Shown here piece by piece: positions 1 through 9,189 of a stretch of DNA of 64,000 nt. A program made the translations under genes and the position numbers. Below the pieces are notes generated by a model, which saw nothing but the letters and a program-made list of their open reading frames with translations, ran no database searches and was not told the DNA's origin. The stretch is from Schistocerca nitens (lineage: Eukaryota > Arthropoda > Insecta > Orthoptera > Acrididae): contig NC_064619.1 of the NCBI RefSeq assembly GCF_023898315.1, forward strand, positions 478,681,376 to 478,745,375, in the 5' to 3' direction. The stretch's first letter is position 1. Every line of letters starts with the position of its first letter.

Positions 1-135
1 AATTCAAGTGTTTTTAGTTTGCGAAATTATAGCGTGTTATATGAGAGGAATTCTGCAGTAGATTTTCCACCACCCAATTACATGCTGGAGAATGCTTGCC
101 CTGGAAAAAATCTCTTGTCGCCAGCTCTAAGCAAA

Positions 136-315
136 ATGTCAAATGTGTGTGTTAACTGCTAAGGTCATCAGTCCCTAAGCTTACACACTACTTAACCTAA
201 ATTATCCGAAGGACAAACACACACACCCATGCCCGAGGGACGACTCGAACCTCCGCTGGACCAGCCGCACAGTCCATAACTGCAGCGCCCTAGACCACTC
301 GGCTAATCCCACGTG
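136..315 (-). mobile_element. tRNA-derived SINE, minus orientation
   Basis: Read on the minus strand, a tRNA-like head carries an A-box-like GCCGAGTGGTC and a B-box-like GGTTCGAGTCG. It is followed by a body shared with the SINE at 6326-6478 (the stretch around 'ttaggttaagtagtgtg' is common to both). A near-perfect target duplication, gctctaagcaaa / gctctaagtaaa, flanks it at 124-135 and 316-327. Such elements use an internal Pol III promoter and are moved by LINE machinery; they encode no protein. Confidence 0.8.
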
Positions 316-329
316 GCTCTAAGTAAATC

Positions 330-950
330 TTGTTCTGAAAGGTCTACAGGTGGAGATTTCTCCTGGTATCTTTGTTCCGTCTATGAGTAGTTTCTTTGGA
401 CTGGAAATGCTGTATCACCATCCAACCATTCTCCACAGCAAAGCAATACAACTTCCTCTTTGTTTCTACCACCAACAAGGTACAACATGCAAGCAGACCG
501 GAGAAACCAGCGCGAGGGTTAGGGGAGAGGGGAGAAGAAGAAGAATAGGAGGTTGCCCCTCTCAGTGCCCTTCGCCTGTCAAGTTGTGAACTTAAATAGT
601 TGGTCCTGTTACACTTACGTGAACACTTGTAGCTCCCTTCACTGTTCTGGTTGCTGGTTTTGTATTACATTGATTTTTCGAGGTTTTTTCGGTGTTTTGG
701 TCGATTTCATGTGTTAGCACTGTGTATAATGATCTGAAAGTAGGGAGGGTGGTGTGTTTCATGACAATTTGGGTGGCATGTAATTGCTTCGCATGACAAT
801 TTCGATTGGTGGTTGTTTTAGAAGATCTTTCTGATACATATTCCATCAGATGTAGCACTGTGATCTGTGTGTTTTGAGCACCAGTTTTGTTATAAGATCC
901 GTAATTTTAGAGTTTTTCCTAGTGGATGAGGTTTCCGAAGGGTGTATTGC
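330..950. other. No recognisable gene
   Basis: Only short open frames without recognisable domains, plus a purine-rich patch near 510-560. I see no coding, RNA or repeat feature that I can support. Confidence 0.5.
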
Positions 951-2000
951 AAACTAATTCAGTGCAAGTCCTCTGAGACAGTGGAATAGGACGAAAACGC
1001 CAGAGAGCATCGTTAAGAAACTGGGGCTATACAGTGTTTGGTAGAATAGGTGAGTGGTGTTTTCGATGTTTTTATCACGAAAATTGTGGTACAAAGATGA
1101 GGTTTTTGGTAGCAAGTATAGGGCACCGCCTAAATGCGAGCTCTTGCACATAGATGCCTCTGCAATTAGCGATGTGCGGGCATCACTCACCTGGCAGTTG
1201 AGGAATCGCCCACTGGCTGCTGCTGCGGACTCAAGACCCTACAGTTCTGCCCATGTGCTTGCAGGCCATCACTGCAGACTCAGGCCTGGCAGCTTCGCAC
1301 ACGTTCGCTGTGCAATCTTTGCACACAATCTGTAAGCACGTTTAGGGAGGATTTTTGATTGAGTTCCGTCGTCAGATGCACGTCGACTAGGGTATACAGC
1401 AATGGAGTATTTTCTTCATTATTTTCGAAAGCAGTTTTGTGAACATCTCCCACATGATAGTGAGTCCAACGAAAGAGAGACCATAAGAATTTCCAGCGGG
1501 TATAGGTATGAAAGTATCAGCAATGAAAAGCGTCAAAGAGTAGCTTTGACCAGTCTAACACTCTAGCTGAAGGGATGTCTCGGTTCAGAGAAACTTCTGG
1601 AAAACCTTAACACGAAATAACACTTGTTTAACGTGTAATACTATATCTGAAGAGCGGGAGTACCCTCAAGAGACCACAATTCAGTGCTAAGTGTTTCAAT
1701 CGGGTATAGACAAGAGAGAGGAATAGAGGTACCAGCAAAGAGAAGCCTCAAAGAGTAGCTACGACCGGTCTACCACACTAGCTGAAGGGTTGTGAAAGGT
1801 CAGACTCGAGTGAGAGCACTGTCAGCTCCTACCAGAAACCTTTGTGCGCGAAGGTGAGCCCTCTGGGGCAACAGAAAAGGACGAGAAATAAAGAGAGCGC
1901 TGTTTCGAGCAGCAGGGCTGTAAGGTGTTTGTCGAGTGGTAATGTGGACTAGAGCATACAGCAATGCAGTGGTGTCACTGTAAACTAGCTCAATTGAGCC
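950..2000. repeat. Degenerate local direct repeats
   Basis: A segment around 1520-1580 recurs, diverged, at about 1735-1795; both contain 'tcaaagagtagct' followed by 'ctagctgaaggg'. A second pair joins about 960-1060 and 1375-1410 to about 1860-1975, sharing the 'agagagc' and 'tatacagcaatg' surroundings. They look like old segmental or tandem duplications of non-coding DNA. No gene is supported. Confidence 0.5.
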
Positions 2001-2133
2001 CTCAGGGGTAGGAGAGAGAGTTTCTAGACGTCACACATGCAGTCAATGGCATCAATGATGTGGATGGCTGTGGGGGCAGCTGGGAACAGCAGAATGAGGA
2101 GGCATCTGTAGGACCAAAACGAATAGAAACAGT

Positions 2134-2405
2134 ACCTTATGCCCTTCCTCTCCACTGGCTCAGCACAGACTCTGACTTTTTCCTGTGTATTCCCAAGTGG
2201 GGGCTGCAGATGGCTGAAGGTAGGGGCAGGTTGGGTTAGTGCATGGTGCGAAGTGGGGATGGTGACGGCGGCTACAAGGCTACAGTGTAATACATGCAGA
2301 CCATACCTTATGTTCTTCTACTCCAGCAGCTCAACACAGACTGGGCCTTTTTTCCCGCCAATTCACAAGTGGTGGAGGGAAGGGGAAGTTGGCACGGGGA
2401 AATAA
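2134..2405. repeat. Two-copy tandem repeat, period 171 bp
   Basis: The unit beginning 'accttatg' at 2134 restarts at 2305. The copies share 'ctcca..ggctcagcacagact' and the 'attc.caagtgg.gg' block with scattered substitutions. The frames across it are proline/glycine-rich and carry no family signature, so I treat it as a non-coding tandem duplication. Confidence 0.6.
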
Positions 2406-2599
2406 CAGAGGGGAGGGAGGAGCAGGCGTGGGTGTGGTGACGTCAACAAAGTGGAAGGGATGACAGAGTGTAGCGACAGCTGACGTTTTGAATAAATTTG
2501 GCAACAACGCAGGCTGTGCTAGCTTTGGCCCTTCTCTGCAACTCAGATAAGTCATGAAGGATGTTTTTAACGATCAATCAAATGTAATTTGCCATGACA

Positions 2600-3020
2600 A
2601 TTTAATCGAATGGAAATGAACTATCAATAGGAAGGAGTCAAATAAAAGATGATCAAAGTTTCAATTAGTACCGTATGGATGTAATAGGATTTTTGCATGC
2701 TGCAGATGAGGCTGCCACATGGTCAACACTGTTTCATGCCTTCGCTATGAGAGCTTTCAGCTGCTCTAATCAGGCATGGATTGAACACTGGGAGATACTC
2801 CAGTTGTAGACTACTCTTTGTTTGCAGGAGCTGCTGCCTGAGATGGACTTTCCATATAGATTTGTGAAGTAAATCATATGCTCAATCTGAAAATTTAACA
2901 TTAGCATCTGAGCTCCTTAATAATCACAGTATGAAAAATATCGCAAGAAATAATTCAATGTCTCACTAATATGAAGGAATGTGTAACTGTTGAAAATTTA
3001 TACATATCATAAGTTAGAGG
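2600..3020. other. AT-rich DNA without a recognisable feature
   Basis: I found no coding frame, repeat or RNA signature here. It lies just upstream of a LINE relic and may contain older unrecognisable LINE sequence. Confidence 0.4.
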
Positions 3021-3590
3021 CATTAAGTATGGTGTAACTCGAGGATTTTAATGGGACCTATATTGTTCAGTTTATTCATAAATACTTTATAAAACATCTT
3101 AAACTAAAAGTAAAATTCTATATGTAGATGGTAGACTGTGCTAAATGTTGCCAGCAGTTCTTTGGCACCTGAGATGAACACTTTCAAATCAGTCAATATT
3201 TAATACAGCACAATGGCTCATGGGAAATGAGCTTATTATTAATCTGAAAAAAAATCTTTGTACATGGTTTTCTTCGATAAACAATAACGAGAACACATGG
3301 ATGTTTGTTTTAATGAGAAAGGACTGGAAGAAGTGACTTTAGTTAAATTTTCAGGTAAAGCAATAGACACTTAGCTAAATTGGAAACAGCAGATAAGTAC
3401 TGTTTCCGATAAGCTAAGCTCAGTGATATTTGTAATATCACGCAGTATGCACAGTATACTTATAAAGACCTCTTGTGTAGTATCTATCATGGACTTTTTG
3501 AGCCATATATGAAATATGGAATCACAGTGTAGAGGAACCCTATTCGTCACGGAATGAAAAAAATTGGCAGGTCGGTGATGCAATGACTGC
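3020..3590 (+). pseudogene. LINE reverse-transcriptase relic, C-terminal half
   Basis: Plus-strand translation in shifting frames gives a decayed 'GPILFSLFIN' block, the conserved region before the RT catalytic loop, at about 3050. At about 3345-3480 comes 'LNWKQQISTVSDKLSSVIFV', followed by a degraded block, as in the thumb region of Jockey/CR1-type LINE reverse transcriptases. Stops and frameshifts are frequent and the catalytic YADD-type loop is not recognisable. The 5' part is missing, as usual for truncated LINE copies. Confidence 0.6.
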
Positions 3591-4250
3591 TGTTGGTGGA
3601 TGGAGAGGCCATTCTTCTAGTGGTCAGAACAGTGATGGCGCTCCCATCTGGGCATTTTCAGTTTTGGCAAAGGCTACAGAAGTCCATTGGAGGTAAGGGC
3701 AGCTGCAACCGGACAGATGGCTGTAATCTCTTTATTACTCCAACAGACTGCAGCAGTTACATTTCTACACCCCATCCTGTGGTGTAGCCCAGTTTCGACA
3801 CAGAATGTCCATGTGCCGTTGGCATTGTCAGGCGTCGATCTCGCGGCCCTTGTTCCGGAGAGTGGTGTCACGAGGGTGACGGTAGTGGCTTCCCCAGAAG
3901 TGCCAAGGCCTTGCATGGTCAGCATAATCGATGATACTTCTTCAGATAGATCAGCTATATATTAGTGTTATGCTGAAGGTGGGACAGCTGTGTTTCATAC
4001 AGCTGAAGTGAATATCAGGCGCTGGTAGACGGCCCACAGAACGATGGCTAGAGTGGCCAGCACGTAAGTAGAGTCCTCAAGGTCTCGGCCGCTGCCTGCT
4101 GCCAGCAGGGCTCTGGGCTGTGATTGGCCCACCTCTCGGTTTTGTTGCCATGCATGTACCGTTAGCGGTGCAGTAGGCTCAGTGGCCGTGCTATATCAAG
4201 TGTTTATGTCTGATCTCAGTGTGTTACTGTCTTTAGAAAGGTGCTTTGAC
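3590..4250. other. No recognisable gene
   Basis: Short overlapping frames on both strands at 3590-3965 have no domain signature. The rest, up to the Sailor-like element, is GC-richer than its surroundings but shows no feature I can name. Confidence 0.4.
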
Positions 4251-4272
4251 ATGTGTTCGGTGGTGAACAGCA

Positions 4273-5700
4273 ATGCAGGAGCAACGGCCTACTAGTAGTA
4301 CTCCTCCGGTCGGTGTGCGTAAATGCCAGAAAGACAGTCATAAATAATCGAAAATTATCATATTGAATGTACTCAAGTTTTTTACTGACCTGGCCGACAT
4401 TGAAGAAGCGAGGAATAACTTAAATTTTGTGCAAATTCATAAACTTACTGCTAAAGCATGTTGTGTCTCCAAGTCAACTGTAAGCTGTATTAGAAAAACT
4501 GTGTCATTGACAGAATCTCCAGACACGAATGATAGTTTCAATTCTCGAAGAAAGGGATACGAACGTGAACGGAAATCAACCGACTTTGACGATTTTAGCA
4601 AAGAGCTCGTGCGTAGAACTGTATTTGTATATTACGACAGAGGCGAGTATCCAACGGTTTGAAAAAATACAAGCTGACCTCCGTGAAAACATTAATTACT
4701 CGGGCTCAGAGACCTCCGTTCTTCGTCTTCTCCGCTCTCTTGGTTTCCGGTTCAAGAAGTGTAATGACGGTCAGAAATTCTTAATGGAACCGCAGAGACA
4801 TTGGAGCAGGAAAAGCGAAGTTTTTGCCTACAATGCACTTCTTGCGTGCTGAAGACACCAGGCTGTTGTACTTGGATGAAACTTGGGTTTCACAGAATCA
4901 CACCAATAAGTATATACGGCATGACTCCAAAGGAAACGGCGGTTTGAAAGTGCCTACGGGTAGATGTAGCCGGTTAATCATCGCCCATGCTGGTTCATTA
5001 ACCACAGGCTTCATACCAGAGGCCAGACTTGTTTTTCGTGGTGGGAAAATCTCTTGCCAATCCGATTACCACTCGGAAATTAATGGAGAAGTTTTTAAGA
5101 ATTGGTTTATTCGACTGCTGTCTGCGCTGGAAGAAGGGTCAATTATCGTGATGGATAACGCCAGCTACCACTCCATTCAGATAGAAAAGCTGCCACGTTC
5201 AAATTGGCGCAAGGCAGATATTATGGAGTGGTTAAAGAAAAAGAATGTTTCATTTTCAGTCGATGAAACGAAGGCTGCACTCCTGCCTAAGGAGGAAATC
5301 GTAGATGCCGAAAAGACACGAATTAGATCAACTGACAAACGAAATGGGACTCCAAGTGGTACGTTTACCTCCGTATCACTGACAGTATAATCCCATTGAA
5401 TTGATATGGGCCCAAGTAAAGTGAGAAGTAGCGAAAAGAAATACTACTTTCAAACTTACTGATGTCGAGAAGCTAATATACGAAGCTCTTGACAATGTTA
5501 CTTAGCAGGATTGGGAGAGTTGCGTAAAACACGCAGAAGCATTGCAAGAAACTGGTTCAAGAAATCAGTTTCTTGCAATGCTTCTGCAATCCTTTTTTGA
5601 ACTGGGCTATAAGAGACACCATAGTGGAATCCGTGATGATACACCTGGCAGAAACAAGCGACAATGAATCTGAAGAGCCAGAAGATCCTTCAGTTTAGGT
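4273..5700 (+). pseudogene. Sailor-like (about DD82E) Tc1/mariner-superfamily transposase, broken
   Basis: A DDE transposase read in at least three frames. Residues from 4363 form an HTH-like N-terminus ('HKLTAKACCVSKSTV'). From 4824 the catalytic domain shows LDETWV (first Asp) and 'GSIIVMDNASYHS' (second Asp), and after a frameshift near 5290 'NPIELIWAQVK' (Glu) at about 5393. Counting across the shift leaves about 81-82 residues between second Asp and Glu, far more than the 32-41 usual in Tc1/mariner. This matches the family described as DD82E/Sailor (assignment from memory of the literature). In-frame stops occur before the HTH, before the Glu block and after it. A perfect inverted repeat lies at 5533-5587. 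I could not identify terminal repeats. Confidence 0.7.
5533..5587. repeat. Perfect 22-bp inverted repeat with 11-nt loop
   Basis: Arms 5533-5554 (starting gcagaagcattg) and 5566-5587 (ending caatgcttctgc) are exact reverse complements around the loop gttcaagaaat. It sits within the decayed C-terminal coding part of the Sailor-like transposase. A perfect palindrome in otherwise decayed DNA suggests a recent templated inversion-duplication or hairpin event. Confidence 0.85.
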
Positions 5701-5959
5701 AAGTGCCGTCTATGTAAAAAGCTGACTTGATTTATTCATTTCAGTTATAGAGTACATACTTCGAATGTTTTTCCATTACAGTACAGGTCTGATAAATTTA
5801 TCACAAGTGGTGGCGATTACTTTACTCGATAGTAACAGTAAATTAAAATAAGATTGTCAATTCTGCATTAATTAACAACAGTTTTTCTTAAAAACCTGTA
5901 TCGAATGTCTTTACATTCGGATATAATCTTACTGCATTCGGTTTACTTGTACATTCGAA

Positions 5960-6660
5960 ATTTAACTCCTTTTTTTTTCCATAGAAGGATTTACTAGTTT
6001 GTTTCGTAGTGAGCATAATGCAGTTCACAAAATGACAAAACGTTGTGGTGCTTCTGTATCGACTGTATATATAAAGAGTGCAGTAACCTCAGAACAGTAC
6101 CAGCACCGATTCTCCGAGAAGAGCATAGAAATCTATGGTATTTGAAGACTTTTACAAAAAGCTGGAACGTTGAATTATATTACTTTAGTATGACAGAGGA
6201 TAGTATCCGATGGCTATAGAAATACAGAGTAATGTCCGTGATAAAACTGATTATTCTGGCCAGTCACTTCAATGCACTGTCTTCTCCGCCCACTTAGTTT
6301 TTAATTCAGAAACTGTAATGATGGAGCGGCTGCTCCCGGCGGAGGTTCGAGTCCACCCTCGGCCATGGGTGTGTGTGTTTGTCCTTGGGATAATTTAGGT
6401 TAAGTAGTGTGTAAGCTTAGGGACTGATGACCTTAGCAGTTAAGTCCCATAGGATTTCACTCACATTTGAACATTTTTTGTAATGATGGACGAAATTTGT
6501 AACACAAGACAGATGCATTGCAGTAGTAAGAACGAGGTTTTTGTGCACCAAGCACGTATTGCGTGCTGAGAATAATAGACTTACAGCAAATTTAAATAAA
6601 ACGTGGGTTTCACAAAACCTTTTGAGCATTTATTTTTCTCGGTTTCAGTGAAAATATTGG
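5960..6660 (+). pseudogene. Second Sailor-like transposase copy, 5' part, interrupted by SINE
   Basis: Plus-strand translation parallels the upstream copy: HKMTKRCGASVSTVY at about 6025, a YDRG-like block at about 6190, 'NVRDKTDYSGQSLQC' at about 6230. Beyond the inserted SINE come CNDG at about 6480 and a decayed 'KTWVSQN', matching LDETWVSQN of the first copy, at about 6600. The first catalytic Asp context is damaged and the rest of the DDE domain is not recognisable. It lies in the same orientation about 260 bp downstream of the first copy, suggesting tandem insertion or duplication. Confidence 0.65.
6326..6478 (+). mobile_element. 5'-truncated tRNA-derived SINE with 12-bp target duplication
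   Basis: The B-box-like GGTTCGAGTCC and the body shared with the copy at 136-315 are present, ending in a short T run. The tRNA head is truncated before its A-box. Exact duplications tgtaatgatgga at 6314-6325 and 6479-6490 define the insertion, which split an already decaying Sailor-like transposase. Confidence 0.9.
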
Positions 6661-7180
6661 CTTCAAAATAACTACTATTACTTTTTCGTAGCTTATATTG
6701 GCGTTTTGAGTGATGGATGCAATGACGAAGGATATGTATTATCAGCCAGTAAAATATTTTCGGGAAGTAGGGAATATTCTCGGTGATATTAAAGCGATCC
6801 GTCCGAACAAAACTCCTAAATTAGGAAGCTTATTGCTTGTTTGGTTTAATTAATTAATAGAATATGAAGCAATTGGTATAAAGAATGCTTTTTCCAAACT
6901 TTCTACAAAAGAAAGTCACTATCAAGACATTGCTTTTGTTCAATTACTTTATTTATGACTGAACGTTTCTAAAACTGAAGACACTTGTCCATGCTCTGCA
7001 CTGCAGTCCAGCTCTGGCAACGTCGTTCTCTGTTCATTGGCTGACTGTGTTTTGTGACGTCAGATGTGCAGAATGAACCTAAACTCAGCCGCCGTCGTAA
7101 ATGACGCGCACTATAGTGTTGGCTCCGGAAAATACTGTTCAAGACTTTTCATCAACCGCTCTTGCTGACTGGTTCCCGCC
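6660..7180. other. No recognisable gene
   Basis: AT-rich sequence up to about 6960, then more GC-balanced sequence leading into a promoter-like stretch at about 7170-7260. I see no coding signature. It may hold the left boundary of the Polinton-like insertion, but I could not find its terminal repeat. Confidence 0.4.
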
Positions 7181-7289
7181 AAATTAGTGTGTCAATATAA
7201 ATCCTACCCCCTCCACTCCCATTCTCATTCTGCCATCGTCAGTTCGCCTGTGTAGTTGCTCCTTAGTTGTGTGCATCAGTGTGTCTAAA

Positions 7290-8469
7290 ATGAAGCATTC
7301 AGTGGCATCGAGTAGCTTCAGCGTCAGTGGCAAACGATGTAAGATTTGTAGAAGAAGAATACGAACTACCACTTAAGTATAATTGGTTTTTGTGAGTATG
7401 GTGTAGAATTCGGGAAAAGTTCAGTGTGCTAAAAAAATTCTCGTCGGTAATTCAGTTTCTTTGCCTTGTTTTACAGCGTAACTCCAGGATTTTATCCCAA
7501 ATTGCGTGGACAGACGGGAGGCTGGACCACAGCAAACTCTCCCTCTCGAGGTCCAACCTCCTGTGGAAAGCTTACAGCTAGAACTGCCACGTGAGTATTA
7601 AAAAAAAATTCATGATAGCAGTATTATTTTGTTTTTGTAATTTGTTTTTATATCGTTAGTTTATATCTTATTTCATGCTTGTTCTTGCTATACCTCAGAT
7701 GGCGAAAATGTAGCTTGGGTTGGAGAGGCTGAAAAAATACACCAGCCACATGCTGTGGGACCGCCTCCAGCAGCGAACACACAGCGCCAACAGTCGCATA
7801 GGTACAGAAAAAAGAAATATCTATGAAGTAGTAGCTAAGTAATTAAAAAAAAATGTTTCGTCTTGTTACAGCAACAATTCTAGAGGGATTAGACCTCACA
7901 GACAGGCAGCTGGAAACTATTCACCAACTGCAGCAATCTCCAGCACCCAGTGAGACAGCAGAGCAGCTCTGTAAATGGAAAAAGGAATTCTAATTGTTTG
8001 TTTGTGGTTGTAGTATAGGAGATTTTTCTTCTTCTCTATCAAATCTGTATATATATCTTTTTGTTGTAGTAAGCGAGATTGATTGGAGGCACCATATCGA
8101 TTCTGATAAGGATGAGAAACGTGAATGGGTAAAGGAAAGCTGCAATGGCAGGATAATCTGGCACTTTTAGAGGAGAATGACTGTCCTGAAGGGGTGGTAC
8201 ACATTCCTTACGATGTTGATGAAATGCCCATGCTGTGGACCCAGAGCATAATTACTCGCTCTACTTATATAACAATGCAATCGTCTGCATTTTTTCTTTC
8301 CTTACAGTAGCAGCAAACAATGTCTGGAACTTAGTACTAAATTTTTTTCGTTATTCTCTCTCTATTCTACAGCAGCCACATCTCCAAAGCTGCAGCACGA
8401 CATGCTGCATGTACCAGTGGTGGCTAAACCTTCCCCACAGAAATATCATGTGAAACACTTTATGTACAG
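7290..8469 (+). CDS. Possible multi-exon gene of unknown function (partial, possibly broken)
   Basis: A TATA-like 'caatataaat' near 7192 precedes a first ATG at 7290. Candidate exons with canonical splice ends are 7290-7338 (donor GTAAGA), 7477-7590, 7699-7801, 7872-7970, 8070-about 8250 and 8373-8469. Exon 2 to 3 joins in frame (ELP|HGENVAWVGEAEKI), as does 4 to 5 (AEQL|LSEIDWRHHIDSD). Exon 3 to 4 needs a one-base shift, and exon 1 to 2 meets a stop, so the gene is either decayed or my boundaries are off. The peptide is Gln/Pro-rich, then acidic (LALLEENDCPEGVVHIPY). I do not recognise the family. It sits upstream of the polymerase relic and may belong to the same viral-type element. Confidence 0.4.
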
Positions 8470-8835
8470 GTGAGGCTACATTTACACACATTATTGTCAT
8501 GAAGGCTCCCAACAGTAACACATGGGTGATAGAGGACCCACATGGGGCTAGGGAAACAAGATTTCAAGTCATGTTGTCAGTGAACGTCTGGTGTGGTATA
8601 ATTGATATAGATATAGCGCCTGTGCTCCTGCCAAATAACATCACAGATGCAGCATTCAGATATTTCCTGATAACACAGCAACAGTGAACCTGCGACATAA
8701 TGGATCGCCAATTCATTGTACCAGACAAGTATCCCAGTATGAATGACACATTTCCTCAACTCCGGATTGACTTTGGCGGACCCATTAATGGCCTTCTAAA
8801 TCACCTGGACTAACTCCATTAGTCCTATGTTTATA
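8470..8835 (+). pseudogene. DDE transposase fragment (mariner-like, HTH-DUF4817 type)
   Basis: Frame from about 8470: GEATFTHIIVMKAPNSNTW, then 'ETRFQVMLSVNVWCGII', 'APVLLPNNITDAAFRYFL'. This is the middle of the IS630/Tc1/mariner-related transposases often annotated with an N-terminal DUF4817 HTH. The expected DEATF Asp is Gly (GEATF). A short, poorly preserved tail follows to about 8830. N- and C-terminal portions are missing, so it is a small insertion relic between the putative spliced gene and the polymerase. Confidence 0.65.
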
Positions 8836-9189
8836 TATCTGGTTAAAGGAGAATATACACACTGCAAAGGTGAATATAGGTGAAGAACATGCCTTTTGTA
8901 TCACTGGTGCCTACAGCAGTAAATGCAACATCGGACGCTGTCAATCCAGCCAGGCTATTCTCACTGGCCTGACCCAGTAGCGCTGCCTCATCCTCCTTCT
9001 CAGTCTCGTCAGAATCATCGCTGGCAACAAAACGTATGTGTGCCTCAGTGCATATTCTTGTGCACCTCGCTGACTCCATCATCAACAGATCAACAGGATG
9101 GACCTCATCAGCCCCTAGTTTCCCCTAGTAGTAGTATTATAGTAATGGAGATTATCCTGTGGCTAGTGGCAGTTTTGTCTCCCATCCCA

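Noticed and set aside
5533-5587. Hairpin as a transcription terminator or RNA gene
   Set aside because: There is no U tract and no known RNA motif, the genome is eukaryotic, and it lies in decayed transposase coding sequence.
6326-6478. Functional tRNA gene from the B-box-like sequence
   Set aside because: Head truncated, no cloverleaf, exact target duplications and a SINE body; the same applies to the other tRNA-like heads in the window.
8843-9085. 80-codon acidic open frame on the minus strand
   Set aside because: Overlaps a plus-strand Ser/Pro/Gln-rich stretch leading into the polymerase; composition bias alone can produce it, so I do not list it as a gene.
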